This document shows, piece after piece, positions 54,190 to 62,888 of a stretch of 64,000 bases of DNA. The notes beneath the pieces were generated by a model that was not told the DNA's origin, did no database searches, and saw only the letters and a list, made by a program, of their open reading frames with translations. The stretch is from NCBI GenBank assembly GCA_019359035.1, contig JAHHIC010000031.1, positions 62,001 to 126,000 of the forward strand, written 5' to 3'. This DNA is from Scytonematopsis contorta HA4267-MV1 (lineage in GTDB: Bacteria; Cyanobacteriota; Cyanobacteriia; Cyanobacteriales; Nostocaceae). Made by a program: the position numbers and the translations under genes. Numbering within the stretch: the first letter of the stretch is position 1; every line of letters begins with the position of its first letter.

Positions 54190-55851
54190 TTAGAAGCTAA
54201 AGGTAGTTCTTAGGGCACCAATTACTACATCATCATTTCTATTATCATGGTCTGGTGCTGTTAACCAGATAACACCCGGAGTGATGGTGATGTTATCGCT
54301 TACTTTATATTGATAAAAGGCTTCAATATGGTAGGAAGTATCTGTGTCTTTTGGTAGGGCTGCAATGCTGGAACTGGTTACTTTTGGTTCCATACCTACA
54401 ATAATTCCAGCTAAATTACCTTTTTTACCCAGGTCAGGGAATCCTAAGGTTACTGCCCAGTTCCAAAGGTCAACCTCTCCACGGTTAATTGCTCCGCTTC
54501 CGCTTGTTAAGTTACGTGCTGTAGTATAGCCGAGCCAACCACCTAAAACGAATTTTTCACTTAAACCAAGAGAAGCTTGTAGACCATAGGAGTTACTGGA
54601 GAATGGGATACTCTCTCCTAATGTTTCATTCAAGAGGGTTTGGTAATTTGCGTTAGTACTACCAGCTACTAATTCCTCGTTGTAAGAGTTGATGTAAGTT
54701 AAACCAACGGTAAAACGGTCGCTCGGTTTGACAGTAAGTTGAGCCATTGCACCATATGCACCACCAAACAAGCCACTTTTTGGGTTTGGATTATTTGCTC
54801 CTGGGTTAGTAATTCCTGCACTGTTAAATCCATCACCGGCTAAATATCCCAAGCTTAATGTTAGTGCATCTCCAAATTTGTGATTAAGTGCTAAACCCGC
54901 TCCACTCATTTGATAATAAATAGGGTTGCGAGTACCAAAGGTTGAGAATGCTCCGAAAGCTCCGTCCCCATCAAATATATTGACTGTATTGGTTACGTCG
55001 TCTGCTGCACCCGCATTGGCAATTAACTTTACTTCGGTATTTTGACCTACGGGGAATGAATACCATAATGCGTCAATAACGGCATCCATTGTTGCTTCGG
55101 CTGGGTCATCTGAAGCTGCAAAAAATAGACTACCTTCTGGTGTACCAATGCTTGGGGTAACAATATTATTGGCTTGAATACGGGTAAATAATGTGTCTCT
55201 TCCTGTAAAACTGGTGACTAGTTCTATACGCGCTCTAACTCCAAGAGTTGTATTGTTGTCTTTAGCTGGGACACCGTTGACGTTATTTCCTGAAAATACG
55301 TCGCTGACTACACCGACAACTTGTCCTTGTAGTTTGGTGGTGGTAGAAAATTGATTGGCTTCCAGTTCTGCTGCTTTTGCTTCTACTGCATCCACACGTC
55401 CTCGAAGTGTTGCGAGTTCAGAAGCAAATTGCTCTTGTAGTTTTCGCAGTGCTTCTAAATCTTCTTTTCTGACTAAATCAGCTGTGGCTGTGGCTATTAA
55501 TTCGTTAACGCGATTTAAACAAGCGTTTAAACCTGCTGCAAACTCGTACCGTGTCATCGCTCTATTACCACGGAATGTTCCATTAGGGTATCCTGCGATA
55601 CATCCATATCTCTCAACTAATGATTGTAATGCTTGGAATGCCCAATCTGTTGGTTGTACGTCGGAAAGCTGAGATACAGATGTTACCTGTGGCATCGAGT
55701 TTTGTTGAGTCAGGCTATCAACAGATGTAACAGGTACTTGACTATCAATCTTTACTGTAGGTGCTTCTTCTGCTAATACACTACTACTACCAAGAAGCAT
55801 AGAGCCAACAACAGCTGGACTTGCTACCAGAAATTGCCACAGTTTCTTCAT
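54190..55851 (-). CDS. SLH-domain outer-membrane porin (OprB-type iron uptake porin)
   Basis: This 553-residue precursor has a signal peptide (SPAVVGSMLLGSSSVLA), an SLH domain at about 60-115 (LSDVQPTDWAFQALQSLVERYGCIAGYPNG), a coiled coil (LEALRKLQEQFASELATLRGRVDAVEAKAAEL), and a C-terminal OprB-like beta-barrel that ends with Phe (GALRTTFSF). These are the dominant cyanobacterial outer-membrane channels; the SLH domain anchors to the peptidoglycan-linked polymer. Annotated relatives are called iron uptake porins, but selectivity is uncertain. ATG start next to the Lys-rich signal. Divergent from the zinc-uptake genes, so a metal link is possible. Confidence 0.9.
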   Translation of the reverse strand: MKKLWQFLVASPAVVGSMLLGSSSVLAEEAPTVKIDSQVPVTSVDSLTQQNSMPQVTSVSQLSDVQPTDWAFQALQSLVERYGCIAGYPNGTFRGNRAMTRYEFAAGLNACLNRVNELIATATADLVRKEDLEALRKLQEQFASELATLRGRVDAVEAKAAELEANQFSTTTKLQGQVVGVVSDVFSGNNVNGVPAKDNNTTLGVRARIELVTSFTGRDTLFTRIQANNIVTPSIGTPEGSLFFAASDDPAEATMDAVIDALWYSFPVGQNTEVKLIANAGAADDVTNTVNIFDGDGAFGAFSTFGTRNPIYYQMSGAGLALNHKFGDALTLSLGYLAGDGFNSAGITNPGANNPNPKSGLFGGAYGAMAQLTVKPSDRFTVGLTYINSYNEELVAGSTNANYQTLLNETLGESIPFSSNSYGLQASLGLSEKFVLGGWLGYTTARNLTSGSGAINRGEVDLWNWAVTLGFPDLGKKGNLAGIIVGMEPKVTSSSIAALPKDTDTSYHIEAFYQYKVSDNITITPGVIWLTAPDHDNRNDDVVIGALRTTFSF

Positions 55852-56156
55852 GTTATCCTCACACTAATTTAAGCTCTAATACTCTTAATACTCTTGCCAA
55901 GAAGTAAGCTTTATTAAAAAGTATTATCAAGTACTTTACCAGTGTTAAATATTTTTTACGTAATTTTCCATAAATTTTAATTTCTCTCTAATCTACGTGA
56001 TAGTACTTATTTATACGTTGGGCACTAAGAAGCTATTATGAATCTTTAGAAAATTATGCTGGAGTTAAGATACAGCTAAGACTTGTTTAAGAAATAATAT
56101 GTTGTTATTTGTAAGACTACGCAGTAGTCGTATATCATATACAATAACAATGACAA
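55852..56156. other. Divergent promoter region, porin and znuA
   Basis: About 300 AT-rich bases ending at the Zur-type box. No gene. Confidence 0.5.
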
Positions 56157-56171
56157 TGATAATGCTTATCA
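56157..56171. promoter_or_regulatory. Zur-type operator before znuA
   Basis: TGATAATGCTTATCA is an inverted repeat (TGATAA/TTATCA with three central bases) fitting the Fur/Zur-type palindromes that control zinc uptake, 62 bp before the znuA start. Confidence 0.7.
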
Positions 56172-56233
56172 CGCACAAGTCAATTTAAATTTTGACATTT
56201 AGTATTGCTCACGGACTGTAACGGAGATAAATA

Positions 56234-57247
56234 GTGTTCCCTACTCAAAAAAAACCTGTAAAATTCAAGCTTCCAAAAGCAATCTTGTCTACTATTGCTT
56301 TTCTGCTATTATCTGTAAGTGCTGGGTGTAGTGAATCTAACCAAAATAAAGCGACAATACCAGAAACTCCCCAAGCTCAAGAAGCCAATTCTACGCCGAA
56401 ACCCACTCAAGAAGTAGCTAAAACTAGAGTAGTTGCAACATTTTTACCGATGTATTGGTTTACTAAAGCCGTTGCTGGTGATACAGCTAATGTAGATATT
56501 TTAGTCCCACCCGAAACAGAAGTGCATGATTACCAAGCAACACCCCAAAACGTAAAGGCGATCGCAAATGCGAGTGTGCTGGTGAAAAACGGTTTGGGGA
56601 TGGAGGGATTTTTGGATGGGACGGTAAAAAGTGCGTCTAATGCTAAGTTAACAAGAATTGATGCGAGTAAAGGAATTGAAACTGTTGGTGAAATTTCTCC
56701 GGTGGAGCATACAGCATCTGGACATGACCACGACCACGGAGATAAAAATCCTCATGTTTGGTTAGACCCTGTTTTGGCAAAACAACAGGTGAGTAATATT
56801 CGTGATGGATTAATAGCTGCAGACCCTGCTAATAAAGCTATATATGAAGCAAATGCATCAGCTTATATTAAACAATTGGAAGATTTAGACAAAGAATTCC
56901 AGCAAACTTTACAGAAGACACCTAATTGTACTTTTATTACTTTTCACGATGCTTTTCCTTACTTAGCAAAACGTTATAATCTTAAGCAAGTAGCAGTGGT
57001 AGAAATTCCGGAAGACCAACTTTCGCCAAAAGACGTACAAAAAGCAGTAAATGCTGTTAAAAAGTATCAGGTTAAAACTTTATTTAGTGAACCAGGGGTA
57101 GATAATAAATTACTCACAAGTCTTTCCAAAGATTTGAATTTAACTTTGAATGAGTTAGACCCATTGGAAAGGGGTTCTACTGACTCGCAGCAATATTTTC
57201 GAGCAATGAGGTCTAATTTAAAAACATTATCAAATGCTTGTAAGTAA
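56234..57247 (+). CDS. znuA: Zinc ABC transporter substrate-binding lipoprotein ZnuA
   Basis: This 337-residue protein is a cluster A-I metal-binding protein. An N-terminal lipobox (SVSAGC at about residues 27-32) anchors it to the membrane. The metal site includes the first His in PETEVHDYQATP, the His-rich loop HDHDHGDKNPHVWLDP, TFITFHDAFPYLAKRYN and the late Asp/Glu of SEPGVDNK. The His-rich loop is typical of zinc rather than manganese binders. The start is a GTG preceded by a GGAGA site, seven bases upstream. First gene of the zinc locus and likely controlled by the box at 56157. Confidence 0.9.
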   Translation: MFPTQKKPVKFKLPKAILSTIAFLLLSVSAGCSESNQNKATIPETPQAQEANSTPKPTQEVAKTRVVATFLPMYWFTKAVAGDTANVDILVPPETEVHDYQATPQNVKAIANASVLVKNGLGMEGFLDGTVKSASNAKLTRIDASKGIETVGEISPVEHTASGHDHDHGDKNPHVWLDPVLAKQQVSNIRDGLIAADPANKAIYEANASAYIKQLEDLDKEFQQTLQKTPNCTFITFHDAFPYLAKRYNLKQVAVVEIPEDQLSPKDVQKAVNAVKKYQVKTLFSEPGVDNKLLTSLSKDLNLTLNELDPLERGSTDSQQYFRAMRSNLKTLSNACK

Positions 57248-57249
57248 AT

Positions 57250-57310
57250 TTTGTTTGTTGACTGTTGGCTGTTGACGGTTGGCTGTGAACTGTTGGCTGT
57301 TGATTACTGA
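57250..57310. repeat. GTTGACT-type STRR between znuA and znuC
   Basis: TTGACTG, TTGGCTG and TTGACGG heptamers, imperfect, about eight units. Confidence 0.75.
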
Positions 57311-57321
57311 ACTAATGATAA

Positions 57322-58104
57322 ATGATAAACAATGAACTAGTAACGTCCCCAATTTTAAAAGTTCAGGGATTAACGATATATAACGGTAGCTACTTAGCTG
57401 TCAGAGAGGTTTCTTTTGAATTAACACCAGGAACGAATACAGCTGTTATTGGTCCAAACGGTGCTGGTAAAAGTACATTGGTAAAAGCAATTTTAGATTT
57501 AATTCCTCGTAATGCTGGTACAGTGGAAATATTAGGTCGTCCAATTTCACGCCTAGGAAATTTGCGTCAACAATTAGGCTATATGCCACAAAATTTTATT
57601 TTTGACCGCAGTTTTCCTTTGAATGTAAGTGAATTAGTTGGTTTAGGATGGGTAAAAGCAAATAAGAATTTTGGGATTAGACATTTATTGCAAAGTGACA
57701 GGGAAAAGTCACAAGCGGTGAATGAAGCGTTACACCGAACTGACACTTCCCGTCTACGACATCAAGCGCTAGGAACCCTTAGTGGTGGGCAATTAAAGCG
57801 AGTGTTACTAGCATACTGTTTAGTAATGCCACGTAGACTACTAGTATTAGATGAAGCTTTTGCCGGAGTAGATGTTCAGGGGATGGCAGATTTTTATAAT
57901 TTACTCAATGAACTTAAAGAAGAAGAAGGCTGGACGGTATTACAAGTTTCTCATGATATTGATATGGTAAGCCGTCATTGCGACCGAGTGCTTTGCCTTA
58001 ACCAAACTTTAGTTTGTGAGGGTTTACCAGAAATAGCTCTTTCACCCCAAAATTTATTGGCTACTTACGGGCCAGGATTTAGTCGTTACCAGCATAGGCA
58101 TTAG
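57322..58104 (+). CDS. znuC: Zinc ABC transporter ATP-binding protein ZnuC
   Basis: This 260-residue ATPase has Walker A VIGPNGAGKSTL near residue 43, the Q-loop YMPQNFIFDRSFP, the ABC signature LSGGQLKRVLLA and Walker B LLVLDEAFAGVD with the H-loop VSHDID. It powers zinc import with ZnuA and ZnuB. Two closely spaced ATG-like starts exist; MINNELVTSP is used. It follows znuA by about 75 bp, but the permease gene is separated from it by a repeat region and an inverted regulator gene, which is unusual for znu operons. Confidence 0.92.
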   Translation: MINNELVTSPILKVQGLTIYNGSYLAVREVSFELTPGTNTAVIGPNGAGKSTLVKAILDLIPRNAGTVEILGRPISRLGNLRQQLGYMPQNFIFDRSFPLNVSELVGLGWVKANKNFGIRHLLQSDREKSQAVNEALHRTDTSRLRHQALGTLSGGQLKRVLLAYCLVMPRRLLVLDEAFAGVDVQGMADFYNLLNELKEEEGWTVLQVSHDIDMVSRHCDRVLCLNQTLVCEGLPEIALSPQNLLATYGPGFSRYQHRH

Positions 58105-58108
58105 GGAG

Positions 58109-58289
58109 TAAGCAGTTCGCAGTTCGCAGTTAGCAGTTCGCAGTTAGCGCTACACTGCTTGAACGTAGTTCGCAATTGGTTAAATAATTATATAATTGTC
58201 AATTAATTGCGAATTGCGAATTGCGTTCGCGTTCACGGAGTGTTCCCTATAGCGGGAATAGCGTACCGCCTGGGCATATTGCGAATTGC
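58109..58289. repeat. STRR and palindromic repeat cluster between znuC and the SmtB-like gene
   Basis: GCAGTTC/GCAGTTA heptamers at 58109-58145, then ATTGCGA units around a GCGTTCGCGTTCACGGAGTG module containing CCCTATAGCGGG, ending ATTGCGAATTGC at about 58288. The composite matches those at 18511 and 23321. Confidence 0.85.
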
Positions 58290-58700
58290 TTATTCTTCCT
58301 CATCCAAGTGTTCGGCAACGGATTGATAAATACTTAAAATGTGACTGTCGTGGAGTTGGTAAAAGACGTTACGCCCTTGTTTACGGTAACTGACTAGACG
58401 CATTGCTCGTAAGTTTCTTAATTGATGGGAAACTGCTGATTCACTCATTTCTAATATGGCTGCTAAATCACCCACACACAATTCTTTTTCTGCTAAGACT
58501 GAAAGAATCCTTAGACGGTTTGCGTCCCCCAAAAAACTAAAAAATTCTGCCATGCGCTGGGCTTTTTCGCTTTTGAGAACTTTATCTGGAATCGGTTGCA
58601 CATTATCACTATCTATGCCGTGTATTTTATTATACTCGACTGCTTCGGCTTCAGGAATGGAGTTATCTATGCTGAAAGCTGCTGTATTTGTTGATGCCAT
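58290..58700 (-). CDS. ArsR/SmtB-family zinc-sensing repressor
   Basis: This 136-residue winged-helix protein contains [35 protein letters not shown] and [31 protein letters not shown], very close to SmtB/ZiaR. The alpha5 zinc site is complete: Asp118, His120, His131 and Glu134 with the D-X-H-(10)-H-XX-E spacing of SmtB; Cys75 sits at the alpha3N position. The N-terminal arm lacks extra Cys residues. Such repressors release DNA when zinc is high and usually control efflux or metallothionein genes. Here it is inserted in opposite orientation between znuC and znuB, divergent from znuB with an 84-bp gap, so it may autoregulate and also affect znuB. Confidence 0.9.
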   Translation of the reverse strand: MASTNTAAFSIDNSIPEAEAVEYNKIHGIDSDNVQPIPDKVLKSEKAQRMAEFFSFLGDANRLRILSVLAEKELCVGDLAAILEMSESAVSHQLRNLRAMRLVSYRKQGRNVFYQLHDSHILSIYQSVAEHLDEEE

Positions 58701-58784
58701 AGGTTAGGTATTATCGGAAAGCTTAATATTACGGACGTTAAGGGAAAAAACTGTACTAAAAATATACAAACTTAAGAGTAAATA

Positions 58785-59699
58785 ATGACACAAGAGATAG
58801 CACATTTATTAAATAATTTGGAAACTTTTTGGGAAATTTCTTTGCAAGTCAGTTTCTTCGGTGTGGCTACGGGGAATGAATTACTAGAGTTGCTACAGTT
58901 TCCTTTTATGCAGCGTGCCCTTGCTGGTGCTGTGTTAATGGGAATACTCGGAGGGTTGCTTGGTAGTTTTGTTACTTTGCGCCAATTATCTTTCTTTAGC
59001 CATGCGGTAGGTCATGCGGCTTTAGTTGGGGTGGCGTTGGGTGTCTTACTACAGTTACAAAATCCTGCTTGGACGCTGTTGCCTTTTTCTTTAGTTTTTG
59101 GGGTCGCGGTTATCTACTTTATTGATAAGAGCGATGTTGGTAGCGACAGCGTTTTGAGTATTGTTCTTTCTGGAGCTTTGGCTATAGGGATTATTCTCAC
59201 GAGCCTAATTAAAGGATATCGCGGCAACTTGATGGCTGTGTTGTTTGGGGATATTCTCGCGATTGATGCCACTGATTTGGTCTTGACGCTGGTGGTGCTG
59301 GCGCTTAGTAGTGTTTTTTTACTATCGACTTTAAGGCAGCAAATTTTATTGACTCTCAACCCGGCTGTGGCTCAAGTTCAAGGTATTCCAGTACAATTAT
59401 ATCGCTATGCGTTTGTAGTTTTACTATCGCTGGCTGTTGCTGTGGCGATAAAGGCGGTTGGGGTTTTATTGGTAAATGCTTTTTTGGTGATTCCGGCTGC
59501 GACTTCTAAAGTAATGAGTTTTAATTTTAGCCGTTTTTTACTGCTTTCGGTGATTATTGGTTGCTGTAGTAGTGTGGCTGGGATAATGGTATCGGGGCTG
59601 TTTAATATCGCTTCGGGTCCAAGTATCGTTTTGGTGCAGTTTCTAGTGTTTTTGGCGGTGTTTGCTTTTGTTAAGTTGAGTGGGGCAAAAGCAACCTGA
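58785..59699 (+). CDS. znuB: Zinc ABC transporter permease ZnuB
   Basis: This 304-residue membrane protein has about eight helices and the ABC-3 family permease pattern: LAGAVLMGILGGLLGSFVTLRQLSFFSHAVGHAALVGVALGV early, GALAIGIILTSLIKGYRGNLMAVLFGDILAI in the middle, and the conserved VLLVNAFLVIPAATSKVMS. It completes the zinc importer with ZnuA and ZnuC. ATG start. Its separation from znuC means it needs its own promoter in the 84 bp before it. Confidence 0.92.
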   Translation: MTQEIAHLLNNLETFWEISLQVSFFGVATGNELLELLQFPFMQRALAGAVLMGILGGLLGSFVTLRQLSFFSHAVGHAALVGVALGVLLQLQNPAWTLLPFSLVFGVAVIYFIDKSDVGSDSVLSIVLSGALAIGIILTSLIKGYRGNLMAVLFGDILAIDATDLVLTLVVLALSSVFLLSTLRQQILLTLNPAVAQVQGIPVQLYRYAFVVLLSLAVAVAIKAVGVLLVNAFLVIPAATSKVMSFNFSRFLLLSVIIGCCSSVAGIMVSGLFNIASGPSIVLVQFLVFLAVFAFVKLSGAKAT

Positions 59700-59788
59700 A
59701 GTTTTTTTGATAAAACTATTGCCAAATCAATTTAAGTTTGCTAGATTAAATAGTCGTTGAGCAAATAGTTAAAAGCTTAACAGACCTC

Positions 59789-59861
<73 letters not shown>

Positions 59862-60090
59862 TTACTTTCAAAGAAAAATGCAACTGACCCTGACCTTAAC
59901 TGACCCAACTCTGACCCAGAACCCAACCTAGTACTAAACTACTGTCATTCGTACTGATTTACTGATTATCGGTTTTCAGAAACCGCTTTAGCTGCAATAT
60001 ACTTTTTATGCCACTGCTGCAAGAGTTGGCTGTGAACCCTTTATTTTTGGATTCAACCTGGTTAACCAATTCCCCAACAGCTTGAACCAA
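59862..60090. other. Spacer after tRNA-Phe
   Basis: CTGACCC-type short repeats at about 59885-59920, otherwise nothing recognised. No attachment-site duplicate of the tRNA 3' end was seen in the window. Confidence 0.4.
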
Positions 60091-60300
60091 CTAATCATAT
60101 TTTTTGGTTATTTCTTCCACTGTCAGTGCTGACTCAGGTACTTGAATTATGCAATCTTTTTTTAGATAACTTTTCTTTTCATCCCAATAAAACCTATCCG
60201 GGAAGGACAATTTTTTAGTAGTCGCTTCCAATTTTTCATAGGTTAATATCCAGAAAAATCCGACTTCAATATAGTCCGAATAGTAGGCATTTGTATTAGA
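60091..60300 (-). pseudogene. Open remnant without start codon
   Basis: The minus strand reads for 69 codons from just after a stop to a TAG: YYSDYIEVGFFWILTYEKLE, then FPDRFYWDEKKSYLKKDC and PESALTVEEITKKYD. The composition looks coding, but there is no start or ribosome binding site, so it is probably the 3' end of a lost gene. Family not recognised. Confidence 0.35.
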
Positions 60301-60614
60301 TTAAAGCTAATATTGCTTGAACACATAAACACTATATAATCTCATACTACATTATACTACATAAACTTCACCTTTTTAAAGGCTTGGGATGACCAGAGCA
60401 ATAAATGCAATCGATATGCTTCCTTATGTGCCTATCTATTATCCGGTGCTTTGCTTATTCAAGCATTAGTCAGATTTAATAACTTAAAACATAGAATTCA
60501 AATGTTTATATTGAGTAGAAATTAACACTTTATAAATCATTTATTTAAGTCGGCTTTTAATAATCATGAATAAATTGTTATAAGATGAAAAAGCTGCAAT
60601 AGTATTAATTATTA
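60301..60614. other. AT-rich spacer
   Basis: No gene recognised; promoter region of the following two-gene unit. Confidence 0.4.
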
Positions 60615-61181
60615 ATGACAAATAATATACCAAATATTTTGCACCTAGATGACCTTTGTCGCTCTAGACCAGAACGACCTGGATGGTCACTGACCTTTGG
60701 AGCTACTTGCCGAGACGCTGCGGCAGTTTGCTTGGATGACCAAAATCATCCTTTTCTTGTTAACCTTCAAATCAATGGTATACAAGACACCGAAATCGAA
60801 CTGCAATGGAATCCGATTAATGACACTATACGTCGCTTTAATGCCGACCAGGAAGTTGCCACAGAGTATGGAGCTTATGGAATTGCTGCGCTGCTTATGC
60901 CGTACCTGACAGGTCTTACTGTAATTGAGCGCTCCATTAAAGGAAAAAATTTTGGCTTTGATTTTTGGTTAGGCTCTATTGATGACCCGGGCACTTTATT
61001 TCAAAGAAAAGCTCGCCTCGAAGTCTCTGGTATTCGTAAAGGCTCTGAAAGTATTGTTGAATCAAGAGTTAAAATGAAGTTAGAACAGATTAGCCCTTCG
61101 GATACTTTATCTCCTGGCTACGTTTGTGTCGTCGAATTTGGTTCACCACGCACCCGCATAGTTGAAAAATGCAAGACGTAG
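60615..61181 (+). CDS. Hypothetical protein, first of an overlapping gene pair
   Basis: This 188-residue soluble protein has no motif I can name. It begins MTNNIPNILHLDDLCRSRPERPGW, has a hydrophobic stretch EYGAYGIAALLMPYLTGLTVIERSIKGKNFGFDFWLG at about 80-118, and an RKARLEVSGIRKGSESIVESRVKMKLEQ segment that looks like a beta-alpha unit. No signal peptide. Its 3' end overlaps the next gene by 13 bp, indicating translational coupling. It lies next to a PIN-like/ImmA-like remnant pair, so a defence or toxin-antitoxin role is conceivable but unproven. Confidence 0.65.
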   Translation: MTNNIPNILHLDDLCRSRPERPGWSLTFGATCRDAAAVCLDDQNHPFLVNLQINGIQDTEIELQWNPINDTIRRFNADQEVATEYGAYGIAALLMPYLTGLTVIERSIKGKNFGFDFWLGSIDDPGTLFQRKARLEVSGIRKGSESIVESRVKMKLEQISPSDTLSPGYVCVVEFGSPRTRIVEKCKT

Positions 61182-61516
61182 AAATTCTTCATCGAGAAGC
61201 AATGGAACTTGTTGACCAAGCAATGAATGCTCGTCAACGGGGTGATACCATCATTGCCTTAGAGTTAACCAAAGCTGCCTTTGCTCAAGAGCAAGCTGCC
61301 GCCAACTTAGTGGCAAACTTATTCGACCTTGAACCCACCAGATCCGTTCTTCATCGCAGTGCCGCAATGCTTGCTGTAGAATGTTCAGAATTACGAGAGG
61401 CAGAAAGGTTGATTGGACAAGCGCTCGCAGGTTATCCACCTGACGACATCGCTAACGAACTACGGGATTTACTTTTAGAAGAAATTTATTCTCGCAGGCA
61501 GGCTATTGGACAGTGA
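61169..61516 (+). CDS. Small helical hypothetical protein, second of the pair
   Basis: This 115-residue protein is almost entirely helical: EILHREAMELVDQAMNARQRGD, then TIIALELTKAAFAQEQAAANLVAN and ECSELREAERLIGQALAGYPPDDIANEL. The helix-turn-helix spacing suggests two or three TPR-like repeats, hence a protein-binding adaptor. It starts inside the end of the preceding gene (ATG at 61169, upstream stop at 61181), so the two products are probably made together and may form a complex. Confidence 0.65.
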   Translation: MQDVEILHREAMELVDQAMNARQRGDTIIALELTKAAFAQEQAAANLVANLFDLEPTRSVLHRSAAMLAVECSELREAERLIGQALAGYPPDDIANELRDLLLEEIYSRRQAIGQ

Positions 61517-61539
61517 CATCTGCTACACCGAAATTAAAA

Positions 61540-61884
61540 TCATCTCACCTGGGACTTGTCCATTTTGTTAGGAATTTGTCCAATATGTACCAATAAAACT
61601 TTATCTAGTATCGCGTCTAATCCTTCAATTTGTAAATTTCTAAGCTCCTCACTTAACTGGGGTTGTATATTTTGCCATCTTTCTACAATTAAAATTGCAC
61701 TTTCACGAATTTCCAACGGATACTTTTTAGCTATCTGGCGACTGTTCCGAAATACGTACTTTGCATCCGATAAAACTCGCAGGTTAGATTCAACCAAATT
61801 AAGGCTGCGTAATGCCTCTGAGAACAGATTACAATCGACTAACTTCAGGATAATATCATTATCCAAAAAACAAACCCGTTGCAA
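61540..61884 (-). CDS. PIN-like protein (possible toxin), probably shortened
   Basis: This 114-residue ORF begins MQRVCFLDNDIILKLVDCNLF, where the acidic FLDND at the end of the first strand resembles the start of PIN-type nucleases; EALRSLNLVESNLRVLSDAKYVF follows. Later PIN acidic residues are not obvious, so it may be truncated or belong to another fold. It starts with TTG four bases after the stop of the ImmA/IrrE-like remnant, so the two formed an operon. In cyanobacteria ImmA-type proteases are often paired with toxin-like partners. Function uncertain. Confidence 0.5.
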   Translation of the reverse strand: MQRVCFLDNDIILKLVDCNLFSEALRSLNLVESNLRVLSDAKYVFRNSRQIAKKYPLEIRESAILIVERWQNIQPQLSEELRNLQIEGLDAILDKVLLVHIGQIPNKMDKSQVR

Positions 61885-61887
61885 AGA

Positions 61888-62037
61888 TTACTCCATAATA
61901 GCTAGCTCTAAGTAATCCTTACTATCAACATCTAGTTTATCTAAATTTAGGTACTGTTGAGCATAAATATTTATTTCTTTTGGAGCATCACCTTTAATAA
62001 TATGTCCTAGCTCATGTGCCAATATAAACGCTGTTCT
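61888..62037 (-). pseudogene. ImmA/IrrE-like zinc protease, C-terminal remnant
   Basis: A 49-codon tail reads RTAFILAHELGHIIKGDAPK and continues EINIYAQQYLNLDKLDVDSKDYLELAIME before the stop. HELGH is the HEXXH zinc motif of ImmA/IrrE (COG2856) proteases, which cleave phage or SOS-type repressors. Everything upstream of this motif is missing: the frame ends at the border of the 287-bp inverted-repeat element at 62042, and the sequence beyond that element does not continue in frame. A dead gene. Confidence 0.75.
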
Positions 62038-62041
62038 CTAA

Positions 62042-62328
62042 GAGGGTGTTTATAAATAAAATATTAAGCGCTATGTATATTACAGTCCAGTATATTACAA
62101 GCCAGCCAGCCAGCCAGCCAGTGACTAAAGTCACTGTCTAAAAGCTAAAGTCCTCTGAAGAGGACTAAGAAGAAATAAGATTTTTAGGAGTATTTTAAAG
62201 TGCGTAAAATACTTATTTTGATGTATTACTCAGTCCTCTTTCAGAGGACTTCAGCTTTTAGACAGTGACTTTAGTCACTGGCTGACTTGGTAAGAACGAT
62301 GCTTAATATTCTTTTCATAAACACGCTC
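62042..62328. mobile_element. 287-bp inverted-repeat element (MITE-like) with TAA duplication
   Basis: Terminal repeats GAGGGTGTTTATAAATAAAA and GAGCGTGTTTATGAAAAGAA (read inward) extend about 28 bp. Inner arms CAGTGACTAAAGTCACTG, AAAGCTAAAGTCCTCT and their complements make it almost a full inverted repeat. A TAA at 62039-62041 and 62329-62331 looks like the target duplication. (CCAG)n units occur at 62100-62120. No coding capacity. The 3-bp TNA target resembles IS5-family elements; a truncated relative is at 12028. Confidence 0.8.
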
Positions 62329-62484
62329 TAATAAACTTCTCAGGAATACCAATTGCTTCTAAGTGTTAATCAGGTTAAGAGGAACAGTTAATTAATAACT
62401 GATGATGGAAGCATATAACGGATAATTGATTGTTTTATGCTGATTGTGATGTTTATTTGGAATTTTTATCTTCTCAAACACATT

Positions 62485-62512
62485 CCATATAAGTAAAACC
62501 ATATAAGTAAAA
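62485..62512. repeat. Direct duplication of CCATATAAGTAAAA
   Basis: Two perfect 14-bp copies side by side, in the leader of the 42-bp-repeat ORF. Confidence 0.8.
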
Positions 62513-62561
62513 AATTCTCATATTAGCTGTAGTATAATCATATTGATGAAAAGAAACAGAA

Positions 62562-62888
62562 ATGGTAGCGAACCAACCACAATCAGTAGAAGCTCGATTA
62601 AGCCGTCTTGAAACCTTCTTTGCAAATGCAGGTGAAACGATAGCAGCGCAGAACAATGCGATTAACGCCCTTACAGTTAATGTAAATCGAAACAGCCAAG
62701 CGATTGACGCACTCACAGTTAATGTAAATCGAAATAGCCAAGCGATTGACGCCCTGACAGTTCAAGTTAATAAAAACAGCCAAGCAATTGACGCCCTGAC
62801 AACTAATGTAAATCGAAATAGCCAATCAATTGACGCCCTGACAGTTTATGGAAATCGAAACAAGAAACGGGTACAGATGATTATCTAA
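62562..62888 (+). CDS. Heptad-like repeat protein with aberrant C-terminus
   Basis: This 108-residue protein has an N-terminal helix ([30 protein letters not shown]) and then about four to five copies of a 14-residue unit [14 protein letters not shown]. Such repeats form coiled coils, as in many cyanobacterial short proteins of unknown role. The last unit is broken: after about position 62860 the sequence becomes that of a kinase gene in another frame, so the final residues (KKRVQMII) are probably foreign. A start ATG follows AAACAGAA with only a weak ribosome site. Likely a truncated gene that still reads. Confidence 0.55.
   Translation: MVANQPQSVEARLSRLETFFANAGETIAAQNNAINALTVNVNRNSQAIDALTVNVNRNSQAIDALTVQVNKNSQAIDALTTNVNRNSQSIDALTVYGNRNKKRVQMII
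62648..62860. repeat. 42-bp tandem repeats
   Basis: Units of 42 bp beginning AATGTAAATCGAAA at 62679, 62721, 62763 and 62805, plus partial units at both sides. Adjacent copies differ by only a few bases. Confidence 0.9.
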
